A stretch of DNA of 64,000 nt from DATCJA01 sp963814955. Lineage in GTDB: Bacteria; Acidobacteriota; Vicinamibacteria; Vicinamibacterales; UBA2999. The notes below the pieces were generated by a model. It made no database searches. It was not told the origin of the DNA and saw only the letters and a list, made by a program, of their open reading frames with translations. Within the stretch, counting starts at the first letter, position 1, and the number at the start of each line of letters is the position of its first letter. Location of the stretch: assembly GCA_963814955.1 (NCBI GenBank), contig CAWFEX010000015.1, positions 703,767 through 767,766 of the forward strand. Reading direction: 5' to 3'. A program made the position numbers and the translations under genes. Shown piece after piece: positions 32,973 to 43,024 of this stretch.

Positions 32973-35884
32973 CCCCGGAACGATTACGACAGGTCGAAGA
33001 GCTATTTCACGCGGTCCGCGAAAGTTCGGCCGATGAGCGGACCGAGCGGCTCGCCCGAGCCGACCCGGAACTGCGCCGGGAGGTCGAATCGCTGCTCGCC
33101 CGGCAATCCGAAGACCTCCTTCTGGATCGACCCGCGCCGGGCACCAGCACGGAATCGCTCGAGGCCACCCGGATCCCGACGCCAATCGCCGGGACCAGCC
33201 TGGGGCCATACCGCATCGAAGGCAAGCTCGGCGAAGGCGGCATGGGCGAGGTGTTTCGTGCGGTGGACACCCGGCTGGGTCGCGCCGTCGCCATCAAGAT
33301 CACCCACGAGCGGTTCAGCACACGCTTCGATCGCGAAGCGCGTGCGATCTCCTCGTTGAATCACCCGAACATCTGCACGCTCTACGACGTCGGGCCCAAC
33401 TATCTGGTGATGGAACTGGTGGAGGGGGAAACGCTCGCGGCTCGGCTGAAAGATGGTCCGTTGCCCGCGGACTTGGCGCTTCGTTACGGCACGCAGATTC
33501 TTGCCGCGCTGGCCGAGGCGCACGAAAAGGGGATCGTTCACCGCGATCTGAAGCCAGGAAATGTGATGCTCACCAAGACGGGCGTCAAGGTTTTGGACTT
33601 CGGACTGGCTGCGCTGACGGGAGAGGCGACTCTCACTGCCGCAGGAATGGTGATGGGCACGCCCGCGTACATGGCGCCCGAACAGGCGCGCGGCGAGACG
33701 GTCGATCAACGGGCGGACCTCTGGAGCCTGGGCCTGGTCCTACACGAAATGCTCACCGGTGCGCGGCCCGCCCCTGGGGTCGGGGTGCGCGTCGCAGCGT
33801 CGCCCGAGCTCGAACGCATCATCGCGAAATGCCTCGAGCCCGATCGCGCGCTTCGCCATCAGCACGCGGCCGACCTGCGGGCCGATCTCGAGCGCCTCGA
33901 GCGCGGTTCGGGCTGGGCGACGGCCGGTGGCGCTCAGGTGGCCAGTCGGACGCGCTGGCGTCTCGTCGCTGCCGCCGCCGTGGCAGCGGCAGTCCTCGTG
34001 GGCGCCTACGTCTTCGCGCCTCGGGCAGCGACGCTCACCGACAAGGACACGATCGTACTCGCCGATTTCACCAACACGACGGGCGACCCGGTGTTCGACG
34101 ACACTCTACGACAGGGGCTGGCGGTACAGCTCCAGCAATCGCCGTTCCTCAGCCTCATATCCGACGAACGCATCCGACGAACGCTGCTGTTGATGAACCA
34201 ATCGGCGGACGCGCGATTGACTCCGGAGATAGCGCAGGGCGTGTGCGTCCGGACCGGCAGCGCCGCCGTCCTGGAAGGATCGATTGCCGCGCTCGGGAGT
34301 CAATACGTTTTGGGCCTGCGCGCGACGAACTGCACGAGCGGTGACATCCTCGCCGAAGAGCAGGCACAGGCGGCACGGAAGGAAAATGTTCTGAGCACGC
34401 TCAGTCAGATGGCGACTCGGTTCCGAACGCGGGTTGGCGAATCGCTCGCCACCATCGAGAGATACTCGACGCCGCTCGAGGCGACGACGCCGTCACTCGA
34501 AGCGTTGCAGGCTTACAGCGCCGGATTCAAAGCGGGCCTTGCCGGCTCGAATGTGCGTGCCCTGGCGCTTTTTCAACGTGCGGTGGCGATCGATCCCGAT
34601 TTTGCATCCGCCCATGCGCATGCCGGATTCCGCTACGGCGTGACGGGAGAGTCGGCGCTCGCGCGACAGAGCTTAATCAAGGCCTACCAACTGCGCAATC
34701 GCGCCAGCGACGTCGAGCGCTTCTACATCGACACACTGTACGATCGCGACTTTACGGGGAATCTGGAACGGGAGCGACGAACGTTGGAAACGTGGGCCGA
34801 GAGCTACCCGCGCGATGCCGCGGCACACACTTTGATCGCGGGTCTCGCCCTGTCGAGCACCGGCCAATACGAGTTGGCGATCGCCGAAACCGAGAAGGCC
34901 ATCGCGCTGGATCCCGACCTGACGCCGGCGTATGTCAACAGGGCATTCAATCAGCTCTCGCTGAATCGCCTTGATGATGCCTTGCTGACGGTCCGTCTTG
35001 CCGCGGAGCGCAAGCTGGAATCTGCCAGTTTACTTCTGACACAGTATTTCGTCGCCTTCCTGGCGGGTAACGAGAACGAACTCAGACGGACGGTGACGGC
35101 GGCCAGGAAGAGTCCCGCCACCGAAGACACCATCTCCCATATCGAGGCGCTCGCGCTCGCTCGCTCAGGCCAGTTGCAGGACGCGAGACGGATGGGCGAG
35201 AGCGCCGTCCAGATCGCGCAGAAGTCTGGGCAACGCGAACGGGCTGGCTTGTTCGAAGCGGCCACCGCGGTGTGGGAAGCGTTTTATGGGAATGCGGCTG
35301 CCGCCAGGCAGAGCGCCACGAGGGCGCTCGAACTCGGAAGGGGCGGTCGCGAAGTGGACTATGCCGCGGCGTTCGCACTCGCCCTCGCAGGCGATCTGCC
35401 ACAATCGCGAGCCCTCGCCGAGGTTCTCGCGAGCGGGTTCCCTGAGGATACGTCGGTGCAATTCATGTATCTGCCGGCGCTTCAGGCCTTGTTGTCATTG
35501 AACACTCCCACTCCTGATGCGGCAGCGGCGATTCAGGCGCTGCAGACCGCGTCGCGCTACGATCTCGCTCTTGGGCGTGTCGGCTTCATCGGACGTTTCG
35601 GCGGCCTGTATCCCATCTATGTTCGCGGACTGGCGTACCTCTCAGCACGTCAACCCGCTGAAGCGGCCGCCGAGTTTCAGCGGATTCTCGATCATCGAAG
35701 CATCGTGCTCGTCGATCCGATGGACGCGATGGCGCGCCTGCAGCTGGCTCGATCGCTCGCACTCTCCGGCGACACAGCCAAAGCGAAGGGCGCGTATGAC
35801 GACCTTCTTGCGCTGTGGAAAGATGCGGATCCCGGGATCCCGACGGTCAACCAGGCACGGGCGGAATACGCGAAACTACAGTGA
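32969..35884 (+). CDS. Transmembrane Ser/Thr protein kinase with TPR-like C-terminus
   Basis: The product has 971 residues from the ATG at 32969. An N-terminal helical segment precedes the kinase domain (about residues 80-310): glycine loop KLGEGGMGEVFRA, K110 in AIKI, HRDLKPGN at 191-198, DFG at 210-212 and MAPEQA. One transmembrane helix (about 330-350) leads to an adenylate-cyclase/TPR-like periplasmic part of about 600 residues with many TPR-type helices, e.g. ALALFQRAVAIDPDFASAHA. This is the PknB-type architecture typical of Acidobacteria. It is co-translated with the ECF sigma upstream and overlaps the Ppx-like gene downstream (35881-35884). Confidence 0.9.
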   Translation: MTPERLRQVEELFHAVRESSADERTERLARADPELRREVESLLARQSEDLLLDRPAPGTSTESLEATRIPTPIAGTSLGPYRIEGKLGEGGMGEVFRAVDTRLGRAVAIKITHERFSTRFDREARAISSLNHPNICTLYDVGPNYLVMELVEGETLAARLKDGPLPADLALRYGTQILAALAEAHEKGIVHRDLKPGNVMLTKTGVKVLDFGLAALTGEATLTAAGMVMGTPAYMAPEQARGETVDQRADLWSLGLVLHEMLTGARPAPGVGVRVAASPELERIIAKCLEPDRALRHQHAADLRADLERLERGSGWATAGGAQVASRTRWRLVAAAAVAAAVLVGAYVFAPRAATLTDKDTIVLADFTNTTGDPVFDDTLRQGLAVQLQQSPFLSLISDERIRRTLLLMNQSADARLTPEIAQGVCVRTGSAAVLEGSIAALGSQYVLGLRATNCTSGDILAEEQAQAARKENVLSTLSQMATRFRTRVGESLATIERYSTPLEATTPSLEALQAYSAGFKAGLAGSNVRALALFQRAVAIDPDFASAHAHAGFRYGVTGESALARQSLIKAYQLRNRASDVERFYIDTLYDRDFTGNLERERRTLETWAESYPRDAAAHTLIAGLALSSTGQYELAIAETEKAIALDPDLTPAYVNRAFNQLSLNRLDDALLTVRLAAERKLESASLLLTQYFVAFLAGNENELRRTVTAARKSPATEDTISHIEALALARSGQLQDARRMGESAVQIAQKSGQRERAGLFEAATAVWEAFYGNAAAARQSATRALELGRGGREVDYAAAFALALAGDLPQSRALAEVLASGFPEDTSVQFMYLPALQALLSLNTPTPDAAAAIQALQTASRYDLALGRVGFIGRFGGLYPIYVRGLAYLSARQPAEAAAEFQRILDHRSIVLVDPMDAMARLQLARSLALSGDTAKAKGAYDDLLALWKDADPGIPTVNQARAEYAKLQ

Positions 35885-36848
35885 GCCCCGTTGTACGTGC
35901 CGGCCTACGACGCCCCTCAGGCGCCGTCATAACACTCTTTCTCCTGTTGCCGCTGATGTCGTGCGCCAAGCCGGAACTCATCTGCGCCATCGATATGGGC
36001 AGCAACAACTTTCGGCGAATCGTCGGAACGTTTGCCGGCGGCCGGTACAGTCAGACAATCGAAACGGCAACGCTCGGTGTCGGTGACGACGTTGCGGCCA
36101 ACGGCCGGATTAGCGAACCCAAGCTCGTCGAGATCGAGAAGACGTTGGCCCGTTTCAAGTCGTCCTGTGATGCATCCGGGGCGTCGAGAATGATGGCCAT
36201 CGGTACGGCCGCGTTCAGGGACGCGCCAAACGCGGCCGTCGTCGTCGCGACGGCGGCTCGCCTGGGGATTCCGATGGCGGTCGCGAGTGAGCGCCGAGAG
36301 TCGGAGCTGGCGTATCTGTCCGGCTCACTGGGCCGCGACGGCTACGCCATCATCGACAACGGCAGCCGGAGCATCGAGCTCGTCGCGCGCGAAAACGGCG
36401 TATCCACTTCATCGTCTTCAATCTCGGCTACCGCGTCGCCTACGAACAATTCTTCGCGCCGGCAACAGATGCCATGCAGGCATATCGCGACTTCGAGGCG
36501 TGGCTCGAGCAGGAGACGTCGCGCGCGTCCTTCATGAAAGGGAAACAGAAGCTGGTCGGCGTTGAGTTCGGCGACATGACAGACGTCCTGTTTCCCCCCG
36601 CGGAGCTCGAGGGACGCATTCTGGGGATCGATGCCCTCCGAGACAGGCTCCGCGAGGTCACCACCATGGGTCCGGACGCGTTCGAAGCCCTGAAGAACAA
36701 GAAAGACATCGATCGCGCGCTGCCGAGGCTCATCGTGGCTGTTTCGATGATGGAGGCGTTCGGATACACGCAGCTGGAGCTCACCGAGCGCGAGCTCGGT
36801 GCCGGCCTGATCATCGAGGCAGGGTTGATGGCCGCCGACAGCCCATAG
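35881..36848 (+). CDS. Ppx/GppA phosphatase-like lipoprotein (one frameshift)
   Basis: The frame from GTG 35881 (overlapping the kinase TGA) encodes a leader ending LPLMSC, a lipobox, then the Ppx/GppA start CAIDMGSNNFRRIVGTF, the TAAFRDAPNAAVVV segment and AIIDNGSRSIELVARENG. Near 36397-36401 one base is missing. The continuing frame (to 36848) reads RIHFIVFNLGYRVAYEQFFA and then an alpha-helical end without stops. The usual DIGSNS motif is DMGSNN here. Ppx/GppA proteins hydrolyse polyphosphate or pppGpp in the cytoplasm, so a lipobox is unexpected; its substrate may be different. Confidence 0.7.
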
Positions 36849-36889
36849 GTGTAGCATCCGTCATTGTTTGGCGAAGGTTGGAGGATTCG

Positions 36890-37967
36890 ATGCTGCCAGC
36901 AAGAGCGAAATGGCTTCTCGTCGCGGCTGCCGTCGTCGCAGCCTGGCCCGTGGGACTGCCCGCCCAGAACAGAAACGCGCCCATGGTGCGCTGGTGGGAA
37001 CCGACCAACGACCTGCCCGAATCCCTGGGTCGGGCAAGTGCTGCCGATCCCTGATGGGCGGAAATGGGGCTCGACGGCCGGAGTCGACGTCGACCCGACG
37101 GACGGTACCGTCTGGGTGATCGATCGATGCGGTTCCAACTCCTGCGTTGGCTCGAATCTCGATCCCATCCTCCATTACGACAAGAGCGGCAAGTTCCTGG
37201 GCGGCTTCGGCAAGGGGATGTTTGCCTTCCCCCACGGCATACATGTCGATAACGAAGGGAACGTCTGGGTCACCGACCCCCTGCCGGTGGACGGGAGAGG
37301 GGCGGGCGGCAGTGTTGGTCAGCAGGTCACCAAGTTCAATCGGAAAGGCGAAGTGCTCCTGAAACTGGGACAGGCGCTCGTGACTGGAAAGGGCACCAAC
37401 ACGTTCAGTTCGCCTTCCGACGTCGTCGTCGGCAGAAACGGCGACATCTTCGTGGCCGACGGACATGCACAGGGCACGAACGAGCGCATCATGAAGTTCG
37501 ATCGGAACGGACGCTACATAAAGGAGTGGGGTTCACCGGGCTTCGGGCCCTGCGGCACCAACCAGTTCTCGACGACTCATGCCCTCGAGATCGACTCGCA
37601 AGGCCGGCTGTTCGTCGGCGATCGCGACAACAACCGCATTCAGATCTTCGACCAGGATGGCAACTACCTGGAATGCTGGTATCAGTTCGGCCGCCCGAGC
37701 GGGATCCACATCGACGCCAACGACAACATCTACGTGGCCGACTCCGAATCGAGGATGGACGAGCCCAACTATGGCGGTCCGCCGAGCCCGTTCACGCGCG
37801 GGATCCGCGTGGGGAGCGTGAGGGACGGGTCCGTGAAGTATTTCATTCCGGACCCGAAACCCGCAGGCGGCTCGAGCGCAGCGGAAGGCGTCGCCGCCAC
37901 TGACGACGGCATCATCTTTGGCGCGGAAGTCGGGCCTCGCCAGGTCGTGCGCTATCAGAAGAAATAG
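36890..37967 (+). CDS. Secreted NHL-repeat protein (frameshift near N-terminus)
   Basis: ATG 36890 follows a GGAGG and starts a signal peptide (LLVAAAVVAAWPVGLPAQ). The frame runs to DLP and then stops; the main frame picks up as NPWVGQVLPIPDGRKWGSTA. Removing one C from the CCC at 37016-37018 joins the two. The body has propeller strands such as FPHGIHVDNEGNVWVTDPLP, PSDVVVGRNGDIFVADGHAQ and RPSGIHIDANDNIYVADSES. About 360 residues in all, homologous in plan to the protein at 9339. Probably periplasmic. Confidence 0.75.
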
Positions 37968-38002
37968 CCGGCGCGGGTATAGAATCGCCGCAGGAGATCG
38001 CC

Positions 38003-39434
38003 ATGCGCAACCGGATTTCGGTCGTGGCCCTTCCTGTCGTCGCGATCCTGACTGTGGCGTTCAGTACATCGGCTGTGCCCGCGGCCAACCAGGGCGCGGC
38101 GCCGGCGGTGACTTTCCATAAGGACGTCGTTCCGGTTCTCCAGAAGAACTGCCAGAGCTGTCATCGCCCCGGCCAGATCGGGCCGTTCTCGATGCTCACC
38201 TACAAGGAGACGCGCCCGTGGGCGCGGGCGATCAAGCAGGCGGTGATGACTCGTGCGATGCCGCCGTGGTTTGCCGATTCGAGCTACGGCCACTTCAATA
38301 ACGACCGGTCGCTCGAGCAATTGGACATCGATCTGCATTGCCGCATGGGTCGATGCAGGCGCGCCCGAAGGGAATCCGGGGGACGCGCCTCCGCCGATCG
38401 CCTGGCCCGAGGGCGGCTGGCAGATCACGCCCGACGTGGCATTCGACCTGCCACCGTATGCCGTGCCGGCGAAAGGCATCGTCGAGTGGGAGCGCATTGC
38501 GTTCCCCGCGCCGTTCAAGGAAGACACCTGGGTGACGTCCGTGGAAATTCTGCCGGGCGTGCCAGCAGTGGTGCATCACCTCTGCTTCGGGTTCCAGAAG
38601 CACCGACCGACCACACCGTACGGTGTGTATCAATGGATGGAAGTACCGCGCGACGAGAACGGCAATATGGTGAAGGTCGACGGTACGACCACGGGCCCAC
38701 GCAAGGGCATCGTCTTGTCACGCACGGCCGGGAGCACCGAGGTGACGCGGCGCGCCGGCAGTCCCGACTTCTTTCACGAAGGGACGAACGAATTCTGTTA
38801 TCTGCCGGGCCTTCCGTATGAGGACTATCGCCCGGTGGACGCCGGCATGTTCGTCCCGGCGGGCTCCGATGTGATCGTGAGCCTGCATTACACCGCGACG
38901 GGCCTGGCCGTCGTCGATCGCAGCCGGATCGGGTTCACCGTCTCGCAGACGCCGCCCAGGAAGAAGTTCCTGCCGCAGGACGGCGCGGAGGGTGAGAACC
39001 CGCCTGTGGCGCGGCAGCAGGCGAATGCGTCACTCGCGATCCCGCCCTTTGCGGAAAATCATCCCGGGCCGATGGCTGAGATCGACTTCCTGAAGGACGT
39101 CGAGCTCGTGTGGTTCCGTCCGCACGCGCACGTGCGCGGCAAGACCGTCCGCTACACGCTCATCCATCCGGATGGCCGCGAGGAGACAGTGCTCTACGTC
39201 CCGAACTACAACTTCAACTGGCAGCTCACCTATCGCACGTCGATCCCGATCAAGACGGGATCGAAGATGCGCGTCCAGTTCACGTATGACAATTCGACGA
39301 AGAACAAGTACAACCCCGATCCGAGTGCCTGGGTCCGCTATGGCGGCCAGAGCTGGGAAGAGATGGGCACGCCGAACATGGGCTTCCTCGTCGACCAGGA
39401 CGAGGATGTGACAAACGCGATCCGCGAGCGATGA
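38003..39434 (+). CDS. Cytochrome c and copper monooxygenase-like secreted protein (one frameshift)
   Basis: The first frame from ATG 38003 gives a signal peptide and a haem motif CQSCH near residue 52 (VPVLQKNCQSCHRPGQIGPF). Near 38331-38337 the reading moves one base to the frame that ends at 39434; the joined text is LEQLDIDLIAAWVDAGAPEG. The second part resembles the PHM/DBH copper type II ascorbate-dependent monooxygenase fold, with His pairs (VHHLCFGFQ), SLHYTAT and WFRPHAHVRGK. Total about 475 residues. Such cytochrome-copper domain fusions occur in Acidobacteria and Planctomycetes; the substrate is unknown. The next gene starts within its stop codon. Confidence 0.78.
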
Positions 39435-40177
39435 CCATGCGCGCTGCGCTCGCAATCGGTCTGGTGCTTCTGTCCGCGTCGGCACGCGCCGAGCAGCGCG
39501 AGGTGACCGTTACGGCCGCCGACGGATTCACACTTCAGGGTACATTCCATTCGGCGCCCAAGGGCGGTCCCGGCATTCTGCTGCTCCATCAGTGCAACGC
39601 CGATCGCAGGAGCTACGACGAGCTCGCGGTCATGCTGAACAACGCGGGGTACAACGTGCTGTCCTTCGACTTCCGTGGCTTCGGCGGGAGCCGCGGCGGC
39701 CAGTACACCGATTTCAGCAGCCAGCGCCAGGCGATGGTCGAGAAGATGCCAGGCGACGTCGACGCCGCGCTCAAGTTCCTGACGTCGCAGAACACCGTCA
39801 TCGCCCGCGCGCTTGGCGTGGTCGGCGGCAGTTGCGGTGTGAACCAGGCGATTCAGGCAAGCCGCCGCCATCCTGACGTGCGGACGCTGGTGTTGCTCTC
39901 GGGCGGTACGAATCCCGATGGTGAAGCCCACATCAAGGCGTCTCGACAGCTGCCGATTTTCGGCGTGGCCAGCGAGGAAGATGGCGGCGCGCCAGCGTCA
40001 ATTCAAAAAATCGTCGGTCTGTCGGCGCATCCGGACAGCCGCGTCGAGATGTTGAAAAACGCCGGGCATGCGGCGGAGATGCTCGCCCGGCAGCAAGACC
40101 TCGGTGCCGATATCGTGATCTGGTTCCGAGCCAACCTGCCGGTGGCGGGCTATGGACTGCCGCCCGCTATTCGGTAA
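39431..40177 (+). CDS. Secreted alpha/beta hydrolase
   Basis: The product has 248 residues with a signal peptide ending ARAEQR. The pattern ILLLHQCNADRRSYDELAVM, then the nucleophile elbow VVGGSCGVNQA (GxSxG) and a late NAGHAAEML histidine form a dienelactone-hydrolase-like catalytic set. It overlaps the previous gene by four bases, so it is co-translated with the cytochrome-copper protein. It probably cleaves an ester or lactone in the periplasm. Confidence 0.8.
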   Translation: MTMRAALAIGLVLLSASARAEQREVTVTAADGFTLQGTFHSAPKGGPGILLLHQCNADRRSYDELAVMLNNAGYNVLSFDFRGFGGSRGGQYTDFSSQRQAMVEKMPGDVDAALKFLTSQNTVIARALGVVGGSCGVNQAIQASRRHPDVRTLVLLSGGTNPDGEAHIKASRQLPIFGVASEEDGGAPASIQKIVGLSAHPDSRVEMLKNAGHAAEMLARQQDLGADIVIWFRANLPVAGYGLPPAIR

Positions 40178-40200
40178 AAGCAATTCTCTACCGTTCTTTT

Positions 40201-41139
40201 TCAGCTGCCGATAGCGACAACGAAGGCCAGGATCGAGAGGAGTATTGCGAGGAGACTGATCGCCAAAGCCCAGAACCCAGCCTGTCGCGATCCAACGATT
40301 CCCATTGCGTGGCTTTCGGGTTGCACAGGCGTTTCCGAGACAAAAAGAGACTGTCGCATAACCCGCTTTGCGGCAATGACCTCTTGAATGCCGTCCTCGA
40401 GATGCCGCTGATGGATAGCTTTAAAAGCGTCGCCGCCCGGTTCGCTGGCCGCCGCCATTGCCGCTTTGAGGACCGCGTTACGGATATCGCCGCCGCTTGC
40501 TTCGTGCCGCTCTGCCAACGCTCGGAAATTCACGTCGGCGGCGAGCGGCGTAAGGGTTGGATGCATCTGAACACGCCAGATCTGCTCGCGTTCGTCTACA
40601 CCGGGCATCTCGAACAAGACGTGGGTCCGAATTCGGCGTTCGAATGCGGGATCGAAGTTCGCTGCAAGATTTGTGGCAAAAATGACGACCCCGCTGAACG
40701 TTTCAAGCTCCTTGAGGAGCACGTTGATGACGGTGTTCGCCTCGCGTAGAAAGCCATGCTCGAGCGAAGTGGATCGGCGCGCCGCGATCGCGTCGGCTTC
40801 GTCGAACAGGAGAACGGCATTCTCTTCACGCGCGAGCCGGAAGACCGCCGACACGTTCTTCGGTGTTTCGCCCATCCAGAGCGACTCCAATTCCGCGTAT
40901 CTCACAATCAGCAGGTGCCTCCCGAGCGCGTTCGCGATAGCTTCCGCACAAATCGTCTTGCCGGTCCCGGGTGGACCGGCGAAGTTGAAGGCGAGAGCGA
41001 GCCCGGACGGATGCCGCTCGCCGAGACCCCAGCGATTGAAGATCAGGTCATGGCAAGTGACGTGGACCAGTGCCTGATCCAGAGCTCGCCGCGTCGCCAA
41101 CGGCAAGATCACGTCGTCGAAACGTACGACGGGGAACAA
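40201..41139 (-). CDS. AAA ATPase with C-terminal membrane anchor
   Basis: The frame gives 312 residues from a TTG at 41139. Walker A GPPGTGKT is at 55-62, Walker B VLLFDEADAI at 109-118, then NTVINVLLKELETFSGVVIF (sensor region) and EASGGDIRNAVLKAA (sensor 2). A transmembrane helix (WALAISLLAILLSILAFVVA) ends the chain. The AAA core resembles FtsH/SpoVK-like ATPases, but a tail anchor after the AAA module is unusual. No good ribosome site precedes the TTG, and the frame goes on to a stop near 41169, so the true N-terminus may be longer or frameshifted. Confidence 0.7.
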   Translation of the reverse strand: MFPVVRFDDVILPLATRRALDQALVHVTCHDLIFNRWGLGERHPSGLALAFNFAGPPGTGKTICAEAIANALGRHLLIVRYAELESLWMGETPKNVSAVFRLAREENAVLLFDEADAIAARRSTSLEHGFLREANTVINVLLKELETFSGVVIFATNLAANFDPAFERRIRTHVLFEMPGVDEREQIWRVQMHPTLTPLAADVNFRALAERHEASGGDIRNAVLKAAMAAASEPGGDAFKAIHQRHLEDGIQEVIAAKRVMRQSLFVSETPVQPESHAMGIVGSRQAGFWALAISLLAILLSILAFVVAIGS

Positions 41140-41258
41140 CGGTCTCGACCGTTCGCCGAGCGCCAGTCAGGCCGCTAAGGACGCGGAGAAGCGGGTTGGC
41201 CACAGGCGAATTGTGGAATGCAACCGACGTGCCTTGCTCAACCGTCGTTCGGTCGCGA

Positions 41259-42045
41259 CTATTTCCGGATCAGGCTACCGAGGTCCTTTTCGTTCTCGCA
41301 GAAGTGTTCTATCAGTTCGGTGTCCGGCATGAGATCGAACGGAATCGTCGCGGTCCACGGCCGCTCGTAGTACTTGGGATCGGTGAATGTGAATTCGACC
41401 ACGAGGTGACCGAAGTCGGGCCGGCGGTAGCGTTCGGTGATGCGCAGGTCTACCGAGTGCGGTAATCCTTCTCCGTCCAAGTAGGTCTTGTCGTTGAAGC
41501 CGGAGCTTTCCACGACGAGAGTGTCCTTCTCCCAATGCGCGACCGAGTATCCGAACCAGCTTGGTTGGGGGTCAACCGGCAGTTTCCGGCCATCCATGAA
41601 AATCTGGCGGAAGACGAAGAATTCTTCAAACAGTGTCACGATGAGTCCCGGGGTTTGTACGATCTTGATGGGGATCGGTAGCATGTGGTTTGGAATGCCG
41701 TCGGGAAGGCAGCGCTCGGAGGGATCGGGCGCGTCGTAACGGCCGTTCCCGGTAACCTCCGCGTAGAACTTTTCGGCCGCAGGCAGCATGGGGACCTTCG
41801 ATCCGGCGGGCATGAAGTGTTCGAGGCCTCGGCCTTTGGGATTGGTGAATTGGCGGCTGGAGAGCCAGATTCCGCTGAGGTCGGGGTGGCCGTCGGAAGC
41901 GCGCGGCGCGGGAGCGCTGAGATTGGGCTTGCCGTCCTGGGTGCGCGGCGTACCCGGCAAAGGCACTTTGATCCACTGGGCTTGCGCGGTGAAGGCCAGG
42001 CCCAAGGCGAGGAAAAGACTCGTAACGAGGTGTCGAGAGTTTCAT
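41259..42045 (-). CDS. Secreted hypothetical protein of the DGKPxL/GVW group (frameshift near start)
   Basis: The open frame from 42005 begins inside a signal peptide. An ATG at 42043-42045 starts MK in a neighbouring frame. Dropping one base from the AAA (plus-strand TTT at 42040-42042) gives MNSRHLVTSLFLALGLAFTA and then QAQWIK, a clear signal peptide. The mature part has TQDGKPNLSAPAP, DGHPDLSGIWLSS, SWFGYSVAHWEKDTLVVESS and a TERYRRPDFGHL strand, as in the proteins at 10564 and 11757. It has about 261 residues. Function unknown. Confidence 0.7.
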
Positions 42046-42147
42046 GACGCCTCTTTCGCTGCAGCATTATTTGAACTGCTGTTTTTTCCGGTGTCTTAAC
42101 ACTATGCGAGAGAGGAGTCAATCAGCACGAGCGTGCATGGAATATAA

Positions 42148-42167
42148 GGGCCGGCGCCGGCCGGCCC
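42148..42167. terminator. Hairpin terminator for the gene ending at 42190
   Basis: GGGCCGGCGCCGGCCGGCCC contains the stem GGGCCGG/CCGGCCC, 7 bp with a CGCCGG loop. It follows the 3' end of the leftward gene at 42190 by about 23 bases. Confidence 0.5.
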
Positions 42168-42189
42168 CCATGCCTGCTGTCCCAGGGAT

Positions 42190-42786
42190 CTATTTGCGAG
42201 ACGCAGGAACCGCGGGACAGGTCCCACTGACTTCACGAATCGACGATGCCTCGAACTCTGGAAGGTTCACTTGATCCGGACCGGGTCCACGATCTCGCGT
42301 AGAGGCACCGCCGAGGCCAGCGTCTTCCGGATCAATTCGACCCGACACCTCTACTCGCTTCCCCACCAGTGCCTTCAAGCGTTCGTCGGGGATACTCTCG
42401 ACTTTGTACATATTGCCGGTCGAGGGCACCGCACCTGATGTGCCAACCGCCCCGGGCGGTGTCCCTGGCCGCGTCGCTGGAGGCATGGTTGCGTCGGCCA
42501 GTATGTAGTCTTCCAACACACCAGCTCGTTCGACAACATTCGGCGTCCTTCCTGGTACCTGACTCTCTCGATAGAGGCAGCCCACCAGCGTGGCTGTGGT
42601 CTGGGCAGTCGTCGTGGCCGTTGGTGGAGACTGTGGCGTAGAGCGATCCGACGGTTCCTGCGTTGATGGCTGAGTCTGCCGTGGTGGCGTAGATGGCTGC
42701 GGACTTGGCGCTTGCGCCGCCTGAGCGGCTGAAAGCGCTGCAGTTGCGAACAGCGTGAGTGTTCCGATGGTCATGCGCTTCGTCAT
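42190..42786 (-). CDS. Secreted hypothetical protein with GCL motif
   Basis: The product is about 198 residues from the ATG at 42786. A signal peptide is followed by a long Pro/Ser/Thr/Gln linker (about 45 residues), then TATLVGCLYRESQVPG and a strand LVGKRVEVSGRIDPEDAGLG. The GCL plus VEVSGRI arrangement is also seen in the protein at 51453 (TVAGCLQPRG, GHWIEIYGKLE), so the two are probably related domains. Function unknown. Confidence 0.6.
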   Translation of the reverse strand: MTKRMTIGTLTLFATAALSAAQAAQAPSPQPSTPPRQTQPSTQEPSDRSTPQSPPTATTTAQTTATLVGCLYRESQVPGRTPNVVERAGVLEDYILADATMPPATRPGTPPGAVGTSGAVPSTGNMYKVESIPDERLKALVGKRVEVSGRIDPEDAGLGGASTRDRGPGPDQVNLPEFEASSIREVSGTCPAVPASRK

Positions 42787-43024
42787 CACGATGGTGCTCC
42801 TGTCTGTTGGTTGAGCCAAGGCCCCACCGCTGCAACCGGTACACCACGGATCGATACTCTCGGGTTGAGCCCGTCCAGCAGGTTACAGCTCAACACCACC
42901 GATCGGTCGGGCCGGCCGGGTGCAAGGCGTTAGCTTTGTCCGCTGTTGTCGTCCTATCGCGTCTGTTCGCCAGATTTTGCGTCCGCTGACGAATGAATGT
43001 CGCACGAAATGTCGGACGCGGCTA

